Assembly (NCBI GenBank): GCA_011526585.1
Contig: WYBB01000186.1
Location: 1-64,000 of the forward strand
Direction: 5' to 3'
DNA from: Deltaproteobacteria bacterium
GTDB taxonomy: Bacteria > Myxococcota_A > UBA9042 > PHBI01
Length of the DNA: 64,000 nucleotides
Made by a program: the position numbers and the translations under genes. Positions 57,408 through 64,000 of this stretch are shown here, in pieces (the stretch's first letter is position 1; each line of letters starts with the position of its first letter). The notes under the pieces are model-generated. The model was not told the origin of the DNA. It saw only the letters and a program-made list of their open reading frames with translations, and did no database searches.

Positions 57408-57762
57408 ATGAAGAAGCCCACGTACGGTTGCGGGTCCGACGCGGGCTTGGGGACCGTGACCCTCGGGTCAATGGTCCGCATAAGGTGAGCCGTCGTCGGT
57501 TTGCGGTCCGGCGCAGGCTCCGTGTCTCACATTGGGGCCTATCGGGCCGGCCGACAAAAAGCTTGAGGGAAAAAGACACCTGACCCTTCACGGCCTTGTC
57601 CCATGCGGCCGATCCCCGTGCCCGCGCCCCTGCCCCTGCCCGCGCCCGACCCGCTCCCGCACCTCGGCCGCGCCCTCGACGCCTTCACGTTGCTGGACCC
57701 GCCCAAACCTGATAGCAGCCGGCTCCCTCCCGCGGCCGACCAGGGAGGGATGGAGCAGCCCG
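57408..57762. other. Non-coding gap with an imperfect hairpin and a repeat-like segment
   Basis: No convincing gene. At 57451-57477 GGACC and TGACCC can pair with GGGTCA and GGTCC around a short bulge, a possible terminator of the uridylyltransferase gene. At 57565-57586 a G/A-rich run GAGGGAAAAAGACACCTGACC resembles short interspersed repeats seen in other bacteria, but only one copy is in the window. 57604-57660 is a run of CCC-rich triplets. Confidence 0.5.
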
Positions 57763-58860
57763 ATGTCCCTTTCGCCCGAGCTCGAGACCTTCGCCGCCGG
57801 CCCCGCCGACCTCGCGACCGCGCGCGCGCTCACCTATGACCGCGCCGGCGGGCTCGCGCTCGTGAAGCACCTCACGGCGGAGCGCCTGCGCAGCCACCTC
57901 GAGGCGCTCGGCGAGGTCGCGTCCGACAAGGACGTCAAGAAGGCGGCGCGCGCGGCGGCCTACAAGCTCAAGTCCGCGGGCGTGCAGGGCGGCGTGCAGC
58001 GCGAGGCGACGATCGACCTCTCGCTGCGCATCGAGACCGAGCGCATCGCGATGGCCACCGCGCCGGGCTTCGACGGTCATCTGTGGATCGTGGTGCCCGC
58101 GCTGCCGGGCGCCGGCGGTGGTGAGATTGACCTGCGCTCGACGCGCGAGGGGCCGCGCGTCGATCCGATCCCGGAGCTGGCGATCGGGCGCATCCGCAAG
58201 CTCCAGGCCGAGCTGGTGGCGGATCGCGTCGCGCTCCCGCCGGTGCTCGCAGATCTCGATCTCGCCGCGCGGCTCGTCGACCACGCGGTGCGCGCGCTCG
58301 AGGGCGCGGGCGGACACGTGCCGCCGGCGCTCGACCACTTCAGGGCGTGGCGCGATCGCGCGCTGGAGTTGGGCGCCAAGCCCGAGGGCGCATCGGCGCG
58401 CGCCGTGCTCGGCCCGGCCGCCCAGCCGCTTCCCGAGGGGGTGATCGACCTCGTCGCCGGCCACCCGCTGCTCGGCTTCCTCGCGGCCCCCGCGACGGCC
58501 TTCGATGCGATCGACAAAGAGTTTCGCGCGCTGCTCCACGGCGACGAGGCGATCGACAAGGAGAGCTTCCTCGCCCGTGGCGAGGCCATGGTCGGCGAGG
58601 CCGCGGAGCGCTGGGCCAGGTCGGAGAGCGGGCGGGGCCAGGCGGCGACCTGGCTCGACGCCACCGCCGACGTGCTGATGGCCGTGGGCGAGCTCGTCGA
58701 GGCGCGGCTCGTGCTGGGGCTGGCCGACGGGCTTCGCGCCTGGGACGGGCAGGCCCCGCTGTCGCAGCCGCTCGTGAAGAAGGCGTTCTTCGGCGCGGTC
58801 GACCTCGAGGCGGCGTGGATGCACCGCGAGGCGCACATGCGCGGCGAGGCCCATCACTGA
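57763..58860 (+). CDS. Hypothetical soluble protein
   Basis: Protein of 365 residues without signal peptide or membrane segments. Predicted mostly helical with conserved-looking acidic/Arg stretches (LVKHLTAERLRSHLEALGEVASDKDVKKAARAAA near the N-terminus, where a helical repeat is suggested). No family recognised. The ATG at 57763 has GGAG about 8 nt upstream. An intrinsic terminator follows at 58886-58907. Confidence 0.85.
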   Translation: MSLSPELETFAAGPADLATARALTYDRAGGLALVKHLTAERLRSHLEALGEVASDKDVKKAARAAAYKLKSAGVQGGVQREATIDLSLRIETERIAMATAPGFDGHLWIVVPALPGAGGGEIDLRSTREGPRVDPIPELAIGRIRKLQAELVADRVALPPVLADLDLAARLVDHAVRALEGAGGHVPPALDHFRAWRDRALELGAKPEGASARAVLGPAAQPLPEGVIDLVAGHPLLGFLAAPATAFDAIDKEFRALLHGDEAIDKESFLARGEAMVGEAAERWARSESGRGQAATWLDATADVLMAVGELVEARLVLGLADGLRAWDGQAPLSQPLVKKAFFGAVDLEAAWMHREAHMRGEAHH

Positions 58861-58885
58861 TCCGCGGCCAGGCTCGCGAGCCGCT

Positions 58886-58907
58886 ACCGAGCGATTGCTC
58901 GGTTTTT
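58886..58907 (+). terminator. Rho-independent terminator
   Basis: Stem ACCGAGC/GCTCGGT with a GATT loop (58886-58903), followed by a run of T to 58907. It lies 25 bp after the stop of the hypothetical gene and 39 bp before the GMC-associated gene, so it separates the two units. Confidence 0.85.
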
Positions 58908-58946
58908 CCTTGATCGGCCCTCCGGCTTCGTGTCAGGGTCCGCGGC

Positions 58947-59486
58947 GTGACGGCCACGACGACGACGACGACCCCCCCGAGCGCGACGAACCTCGCGCGC
59001 GACACCCGCCTGAGGCGGCTCGCGCTGTCCGGCTTCCAGGCGGCGTGCGAGGCGCTCTACCCCGAAAACGACTTCGGCGCGCCGAGCTGGCGTGACACCG
59101 ACATGGTCGCGCGCGCGGCCGAGCTCTGGGACGAGCTGCCGCCCGAGTCGCGCCTCACGCTCGAGCTCCTCTACGCGACGCTCGAGCTCGGCGGCGCGGC
59201 GCTGGTGCCGAGCCTCGGCCCGCTGTCCTCGATCCCGGTCGCGGCGCGCTATCGCATGCTCGATCGCTGTCGCCGCTCGCGCATCTGGCCGCTGCGCTTC
59301 ATCGCCGAAGCGGTCAAGTCGTCATCGACGATGGTCTACATGTCGCACCCGACGGTCATGCAGTACATCGGCGTGAGCAAGGCCTGCGGGCACCCGGCGG
59401 ATCGACACCTCGACCTGCCCGTGCGCAGCAACGCCTTCTCGGGTCTCATCGCGCCGCAGCCGTCGCCCGGCAAGGCGGCGTCATGA
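58947..59486 (+). CDS. GMC-oxidoreductase-associated small protein
   Basis: Protein of 179 residues beginning with a Thr-rich run (GTG start), then helical (TRLRRLALSGFQAACEALYP). It overlaps the oxidoreductase gene by 4 bp (ATGA), and such small partner proteins often accompany GMC enzymes. It contains no obvious cofactor motif or Tat signal. A role as small subunit is inferred from coupling. Confidence 0.75.
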   Translation: MTATTTTTTPPSATNLARDTRLRRLALSGFQAACEALYPENDFGAPSWRDTDMVARAAELWDELPPESRLTLELLYATLELGGAALVPSLGPLSSIPVAARYRMLDRCRRSRIWPLRFIAEAVKSSSTMVYMSHPTVMQYIGVSKACGHPADRHLDLPVRSNAFSGLIAPQPSPGKAAS

Positions 59487-61006
59487 GCGCGGGCACCGTG
59501 CACCACATCGAGGACGTACGCCGCGGCTACACCATGGAGGCCGACGCCGTCGTCGTCGGCTCGGGTCCGGGCGGCTTCGTCGCCGCCGACAACCTCGCGG
59601 CCGCGGGCATGAAGGTCGTGCTGCTCGAGGCCGGGCCCGAGGTCAAGCCCGAGGCGATGACCCGCGAGGCGCCGCGTTTCCTCGCCAAGCACTACTGGGA
59701 GGGCGGCATGCGGCTGGTCGGCGGCAGCGCGCCGAACCCGGCGATGTCGGGGCGTTGCCTCGGCGGCAGCACCGTCGTCAATTCCGCGATCATGTTGCCC
59801 CTGCCGCACTGGGTGCGCGACGAGTGGACGCGCGACGACCACCTCGGCAGCGTCGTGCGCGACGCGTCCTTCGACCGCGCGTTCGCGCGGGTCTTCGAGC
59901 GCACGAAGACGCAGCCGACGCCGATGACGGTGATGGGCCGGCGCAACCTCCTCATGAAGGAGGCGCTCGAGGCCGCGGGCATCGAGGGCAAGCCGCTGCC
60001 GCGCGCGGTCGACCAGTGCGAGGGCTGCGCCGACTGCATCACCGGCTGCCACGAGGGGCGCAAGCAGTCCGTCGACCGCGCCTACATGCCGGCCTTCCTC
60101 GCCCACGGCGGCGAGGTGATGACCTGCTCGGTGGTCGACGAGGTCCTGGTCGAGGGCGGTCGCGCCGTCGGCGTGCGCGGCAAGGTCGTCGACATCGACG
60201 GCTGGCGCACGACGGGGCACTTCACCGTGCGGGCGCCGCGCGTGATCATGGCGGCGGGCGTCGCGCACACACCGATCATCCTGAAGCAGAGCGGGATCAC
60301 CGGCGGCGGACTCGTCGGCGAGTCGCTCTACGTGCACCTGACCGGCGGCGGCGTCGCGGTCATGGACGAGATCGTCGACCCCTGGCACGGCGCGACCCAG
60401 GGCTGGGGCGCGTTCTCGCCGGAGATCCGCGGCCTCAAATACGAGGCGCTGTGGGCGGCGCCGAGCCTCATCGCGGTGAACTGGGGCGCGATGGGGGCGC
60501 CGTGGTTGCGCGGCCTCGACGAGGTCCGGCACGCGGCGGTCTTCGCGATGGTCTACAAGGGGCGCGTCTCGGGGCGTGTGCGGCGGTGGTTCTATGGCCA
60601 GCCGCGCCTGGAGATCCGGATCCCCAAAGACGAGATCCGGGTGCTGATGCGCGGGCTCAAGACGCTGGTCGATGGCTTCCTGCGCATCGGCGCGCGCGGC
60701 GTACAGACCACGGTCTTCGGCGTGCCGGAGCGCATCAAGAACGAGCGCGAGTCCGAGCTCCTGCTCTCGAAACGCATCGGGCCGCGCGACTGCCACATGA
60801 CCTTCAACCACATGTTCGGATCGTGCAGAATGAGCGGCGATCCGCGCCGTGGCCCGGTCGATCTCGAAGGCCGCGTGCGCGGGGTGGAGGGCGTATGGGT
60901 GACGGACGCGAGCCTCTTCCCCGGGCCGTCGGCGGTGAACCCGCAGGCGACGATCATGGCGCTCTCCGACGTGGTGTCCCGGAGGATCGCCGGCCTCGCC
61001 GCCTGA
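59483..61006 (+). CDS. GMC-family FAD-dependent oxidoreductase
   Basis: Protein of 507 residues. FAD Rossmann motif VVGSGPGGFVAA (G26-G31); GMC motif around GRCLGGSTVVNSAI; ferredoxin-like cysteines C179, C182, C185 and C189 (CEGCADCITGC); and the C-terminal catalytic segment CHMTFNHMFGSC with VTDASLFPGPSAVNPQAT. It resembles cholesterol-oxidase-like and related alcohol dehydrogenases. Electron acceptor and substrate are unknown. Starts inside the stop of the small partner gene. Confidence 0.9.
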   Translation: MSAGTVHHIEDVRRGYTMEADAVVVGSGPGGFVAADNLAAAGMKVVLLEAGPEVKPEAMTREAPRFLAKHYWEGGMRLVGGSAPNPAMSGRCLGGSTVVNSAIMLPLPHWVRDEWTRDDHLGSVVRDASFDRAFARVFERTKTQPTPMTVMGRRNLLMKEALEAAGIEGKPLPRAVDQCEGCADCITGCHEGRKQSVDRAYMPAFLAHGGEVMTCSVVDEVLVEGGRAVGVRGKVVDIDGWRTTGHFTVRAPRVIMAAGVAHTPIILKQSGITGGGLVGESLYVHLTGGGVAVMDEIVDPWHGATQGWGAFSPEIRGLKYEALWAAPSLIAVNWGAMGAPWLRGLDEVRHAAVFAMVYKGRVSGRVRRWFYGQPRLEIRIPKDEIRVLMRGLKTLVDGFLRIGARGVQTTVFGVPERIKNERESELLLSKRIGPRDCHMTFNHMFGSCRMSGDPRRGPVDLEGRVRGVEGVWVTDASLFPGPSAVNPQATIMALSDVVSRRIAGLAA

Positions 61007-62271
61007 GCGCGTCGCTGCGACTCGCGCTCGCGAGCGCGTGCGTCCTGGTGGCGTGTGGTGACGAGGCGCGGCAGGCATCGGTCCCCGAGGCGCACCCGCT
61101 CTGCGAGCGCGTGGGCCTGTGTGGCGAGGCGCCGACGGCCCTGACGATCGGTGCGCCGACCGTCGTGGCGCCGTCCGAGGCGATGCCCGAGGGCGTCGTC
61201 TCGCAGGTCGCGCACAACAACCTCGACGTCGCCTGGCACGACGATGGGGACGGCGGGCGCGTCTTCTTTGCGTTCCGCACCGGGCCGACGCACTTCGCTT
61301 CGACCGAGGTGGTGATGTACGTCGTGTCGAGCGCGGATCTTGCGACCTGGCGCTTCGAGGGGCGCTTCGATCTCGACACCGACGTGCGTGAGCCGCAGCT
61401 GCTCTCGCTCGGCGGCAAGCTCTACTTCTACTTCGTCGAGCTCGGCAGCGAGATGGCCGACTTCGAGCCCAGGGGCGTGCACCTGGCCGAGTGGATCGGG
61501 CCGGGGAGCTTCTCCGAGCTGCGACCGATCTTCGAGCCGGGCTTTCTCGTGTGGCGCGTCAAGACGATGGCGCGCCCGGGCGAGGTCGAGGGTGAGTGGG
61601 CCTACGCCTTCGGCTACGACGGCGGCGAGAACGTCTACGACAACGACGGCGAGGCGATCGACGTGCGCTGGCTGCGCACGAGGGACGGCCTCGCCTGGGA
61701 GCCGGTCGCCGGCGACGGCGTCGTGCTCTCGGGCGGCGTGTCGGAGACCGACGCGGTGGTGATGGACGACGGCGTCGTGATCGCGGTGGCGCGCAACGAG
61801 GCGGGCGACGAGAGCGGCTTCGGCTCGAAGATCTGCCGCGGCGAGGCGGCGGCGCCGGCGACCTGGACCTGCGTCAACGACAAGCGCAAGTACGACTCGC
61901 CGCTGGTCTTCCGCCATGGCGACGAGGTCTGGCTCATCGCGCGGCGCAACGTCACCGAGACGGGCCACTACGATCTGGACGAGCACGACAAGCCCCTGTC
62001 CGAGCGCTACCTGAGCTACCAGTTCGCGTACTGGACGGCGCCCAAGCGCTGCGCGCTCTGGCGGGTCGATCCGGTGACGCTGGCCGTGACCTGGCAGGCC
62101 GATCTGCCCTCGGCCGGCGACACCTGCTTCCCCGAGGCGATCCGCCTCGATGCGCATCACCTGCTGGTCTTCAACTACACCTCGCCGCTCGGCCAGGAGC
62201 GCGATCCGACCTGGTCGGAGGGTCAGCTCGCGCCGACCCGGATCTACTGGACGGTCGTGGCGCTGCCCTGA
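61003..62271 (+). CDS. Beta-propeller-like lipoprotein with probable CTG start
   Basis: About 422 residues. No ATG, GTG or TTG lies in frame at the right place; the CTG at 61003 overlaps the TGA of the oxidoreductase gene (CTGA) and opens a textbook lipoprotein signal (MSASLRLALASACVLVAC). The mature part has repeated W/F-rich strands with DxDG-like loops (HDDGDGGRVFFAFRTG, LYFYFVELG), typical of GH43/sialidase-like beta-propellers. The nearest GGAGG is 18 nt away. Alternatively, a frameshift hides the real start. Confidence 0.7.
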   Translation: MSASLRLALASACVLVACGDEARQASVPEAHPLCERVGLCGEAPTALTIGAPTVVAPSEAMPEGVVSQVAHNNLDVAWHDDGDGGRVFFAFRTGPTHFASTEVVMYVVSSADLATWRFEGRFDLDTDVREPQLLSLGGKLYFYFVELGSEMADFEPRGVHLAEWIGPGSFSELRPIFEPGFLVWRVKTMARPGEVEGEWAYAFGYDGGENVYDNDGEAIDVRWLRTRDGLAWEPVAGDGVVLSGGVSETDAVVMDDGVVIAVARNEAGDESGFGSKICRGEAAAPATWTCVNDKRKYDSPLVFRHGDEVWLIARRNVTETGHYDLDEHDKPLSERYLSYQFAYWTAPKRCALWRVDPVTLAVTWQADLPSAGDTCFPEAIRLDAHHLLVFNYTSPLGQERDPTWSEGQLAPTRIYWTVVALP

Positions 62272-62323
62272 GCGAGCTCCGCTCCCGCCCCCGCTCAGTC
62301 GGGAGGGGGAGGGGGGAATGGAC

Positions 62324-63403
62324 CTACAGGTCGGCGTCGGGGAAGCGGTCCTGGACGGCGCGCACCTCGTCGAAGCGACGGAAGAAGCCATCGAGGAGCT
62401 CGGGGTCGAAGTGGCGGCCGCGGCCCTCGCGCATGATCTCGAGCGACTTGTCGACCGAGAACGCCGGCTTGTAGCAGCGCTTCGTCGTCAGCGCGTCGTA
62501 GACGTCGGCGATCGCGACGATGCGACCCTCGATCGGGATCGCCTCGCCCTGGAGGCCGCGCGGGTAGCCGCTGCCGTCCCAGCGCTCGTGGTGGGTCCAG
62601 GCGATGACGGCGGCGATGTCGAGGAGGGGGAAGCCGGTGTCGCGCAGGGTGCGGTAGCCGAAGACCGTGTGCTGCTTCATCAGCTCGAACTCTTCGGGCG
62701 TGTGCTTGCCGGGCTTGCGCAGGATCTGGTCGGGCACGCCGATCTTGCCGACGTCGTGCAGCGGGCTCGCGACGCGGATGAGCTCGACGCGCTCGGGCTC
62801 GAGGCCGACCTCGTCGGCGAGGATCGTCGAGTACGCGCTCATGCGGTGGATGTGCGCGCCGGTCTCCTCGTCGCGCACCTCGGAGGCGATCGACAGGCGG
62901 CGGATGATCTCCTCCTGGGCCTGCTCGAGGCGGGAGTTGGACTGCGCCAGGAGCTCGAGGGCGACGCTGAGCTCGCGCGTTCGGCCCTGCACCAGGTCCT
63001 CGAGCGCGTCGCGGTGGCGGCGGTTCTCGAGCTCGACCGAGCGGCGCCTGAGCGCGTTCATCACGGTGATCTGGATCTCGGTCGCGCGGAACGGCTTGAG
63101 CACGTAGCCGTAGACGCCGGTCTCGATCGCGCGCGCCGCGGTGTGCGGATCGTCGACGCCCGAGACCATCACCACGGCGGCCATGGGGAAGTCGACGGCG
63201 ATCTGCGTCGCGAGGTCGAGGCCCGAGGTGCCGGGCATGCGCACGTCGGTCAGCACGAGCTCGATGGCACCGTCGCCGCGTAGCAGGGTCACCGCCTCGT
63301 CGGCGCTCCCGGCGAGCGTCACGTGGTGACCGAGCTGACTCACGATCCGCCCGAGCAACTTGCGAACCGGCCCTTCGTCATCGACCACCAGGATACGCGC
63401 CAC
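62324..63403 (-). CDS. Response regulator with HD-GYP cyclic-di-GMP phosphodiesterase domain
   Basis: Protein of 359 residues. N-terminal receiver domain with Asp53 (phosphorylation site, LTDVRMPG) and Lys103. A coiled-coil linker (about 120-170) leads to an HD-GYP domain: LHDVGKIGVPD (H216, D217), HHERWDGSGYP (271-281). It should hydrolyse c-di-GMP under control of phosphorylation by an unlinked histidine kinase. GTG start with a GGGGAG ribosome site. It lies 52 bp from the convergent lipoprotein gene. Confidence 0.92.
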   Translation of the reverse strand: MARILVVDDEGPVRKLLGRIVSQLGHHVTLAGSADEAVTLLRGDGAIELVLTDVRMPGTSGLDLATQIAVDFPMAAVVMVSGVDDPHTAARAIETGVYGYVLKPFRATEIQITVMNALRRRSVELENRRHRDALEDLVQGRTRELSVALELLAQSNSRLEQAQEEIIRRLSIASEVRDEETGAHIHRMSAYSTILADEVGLEPERVELIRVASPLHDVGKIGVPDQILRKPGKHTPEEFELMKQHTVFGYRTLRDTGFPLLDIAAVIAWTHHERWDGSGYPRGLQGEAIPIEGRIVAIADVYDALTTKRCYKPAFSVDKSLEIMREGRGRHFDPELLDGFFRRFDEVRAVQDRFPDADL

Positions 63404-63534
63404 GATCTCCCCCTGAACCCAATTCGTCGCGTGGCGTGGCCCCGCTCACCGCAGCGGAGGGGTTGAGCATCGCACCGTTGTCCCGGCGTGGCAATCGCCG
63501 AGTCGATGGCGCGCGGGTCACCGGGTCCGGCGTC

Positions 63535-63996
63535 TCAGGCCGGGTAGCGCTCGGAGGGCCAGCCGAGGAAGGCGAGCGCCTCGCTCGCGTGGTTACCGAA
63601 GAAGGCCTGCTGACCCATGCCGGCGATCTTCATCACCGCGCGCGCGACGCCCATCTCGAAGGGCTTGCCGCCGAAGACGGCGACCTTGGCGATCTGCTTC
63701 TTGCGCGTGAGCAGCCACTTGCCGATCAGGAACTGCGCGCGCAGCGGCGCGCCGTCGAGGCGGCGCATGTCGACCAGCGCCGAGATCCGGATCTCGTGGC
63801 CGAGCTCGTCCCGGATGGCGTCGATGAGCTCGATCAGCGCTCGCGCGCCCGGCATCGAGCCCTTGCCGTCGAAGACCACCACCGCGCGGTGGGCGTCGTC
63901 GACGGTGATGTCGATCCGCTGACCGGGCTCGGCCCAGGTGCGCTCGGCCAGCCAGCGCTTCGTTTCGTCTTGTGTCGTCGTCGTGCTCTCGCTCAT
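63535..63996 (-). CDS. SpoIIAA-like (STAS-fold) protein
   Basis: Protein of 153 residues. Matches the SpoIIAA-like family: ISALVDMRRLDGAP, LIGKWLLTRKKQIAKVAVFGGKPFEM and the end AGMGQQAFFGNHASEALAFLGW. STAS-type domains take part in anti-sigma or signalling interactions, or bind lipids/nucleotides. The Thr-rich start MSESTTTTQDETKR is tail-like. It is 131 bp upstream of the HD-GYP gene's start, on the same strand, so an operon is possible. Confidence 0.85.
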   Translation of the reverse strand: MSESTTTTQDETKRWLAERTWAEPGQRIDITVDDAHRAVVVFDGKGSMPGARALIELIDAIRDELGHEIRISALVDMRRLDGAPLRAQFLIGKWLLTRKKQIAKVAVFGGKPFEMGVARAVMKIAGMGQQAFFGNHASEALAFLGWPSERYPA

Positions 63997-64000
63997 GTCC

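Overview
This window reads as chromosome from a Myxococcota (deltaproteobacterial, Polyangia-like) bacterium. It is very G+C-rich and densely coded on both strands. It is crowded with secreted lipoproteins that carry acidic Asp/Glu/Thr/Pro-rich linkers and eukaryote-like extracellular modules: lamin-tail domains, a C-type lectin domain, thrombospondin type-3 repeats, a P/Homo B domain and CotH kinase. The phylum is an inference from gene style. No rRNA or other phylogenetic marker was seen, and no tRNA gene or CRISPR array was found.

Layout. 1-9.8 kb holds a FadL-like outer-membrane protein (cut by the window edge), an M4 metalloprotease lipoprotein, and a two-gene minus-strand unit made of a small lipoprotein plus a 1327-residue protein with a phospholipase-C-like zinc site. 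9.8-18.2 kb is metabolic: a YkgJ-type cysteine-cluster protein, the DUF47-PiT phosphate pair, a CarboxypepD_reg-like lipoprotein, a beta-CASP metallo-hydrolase, a ZIP metal transporter, a phosphofructokinase with pyrophosphate-type residues, and an HD hydrolase. 18.3-24.2 kb holds a Sel1-repeat lipoprotein, a CotH/C-type lectin lipoprotein and a DUF4139 protein. 36.4-47.8 kb holds a pyruvate/PEP-binding lipoprotein, two lamin-tail-domain proteins (one of 1796 residues), an NnrS-like membrane protein and a clan-CD-like peptidase. 48-64 kb mixes housekeeping genes (trpS, thrS, an UDPGP-type uridylyltransferase), an FHA-protease, a baeRF-like protein, a decayed HD-LuxR regulator, a GMC oxidoreductase cluster, an HD-GYP response regulator and a SpoIIAA-like protein.

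The stretch that stands apart is 24.6-36.3 kb. It is a compact three-gene, same-strand cassette: an AlbA_2/Schlafen-type protein with its own GHKL ATPase fold, a 2469-residue sacsin-like protein with two Hsp90-type ATPase modules, and an SNF2/RapA-like helicase. The gaps are 26 and 4 bp, and the two downstream genes carry no other recognisable domains. The cassette is preceded by a 453-bp non-coding stretch that begins with a perfect 17-bp-stem inverted repeat. Its base composition looks less G+C-extreme than its surroundings. I cannot match it to a named defence system, and it is the best candidate here for an undescribed one; an anti-invader role is inference.

Other notable signals are a 144-bp foldable inverted-repeat element between trpS and its convergent neighbour, an eroded regulator pseudogene, a probable CTG start codon, and a lipoprotein gene that runs on antisense into the phosphate permease gene.
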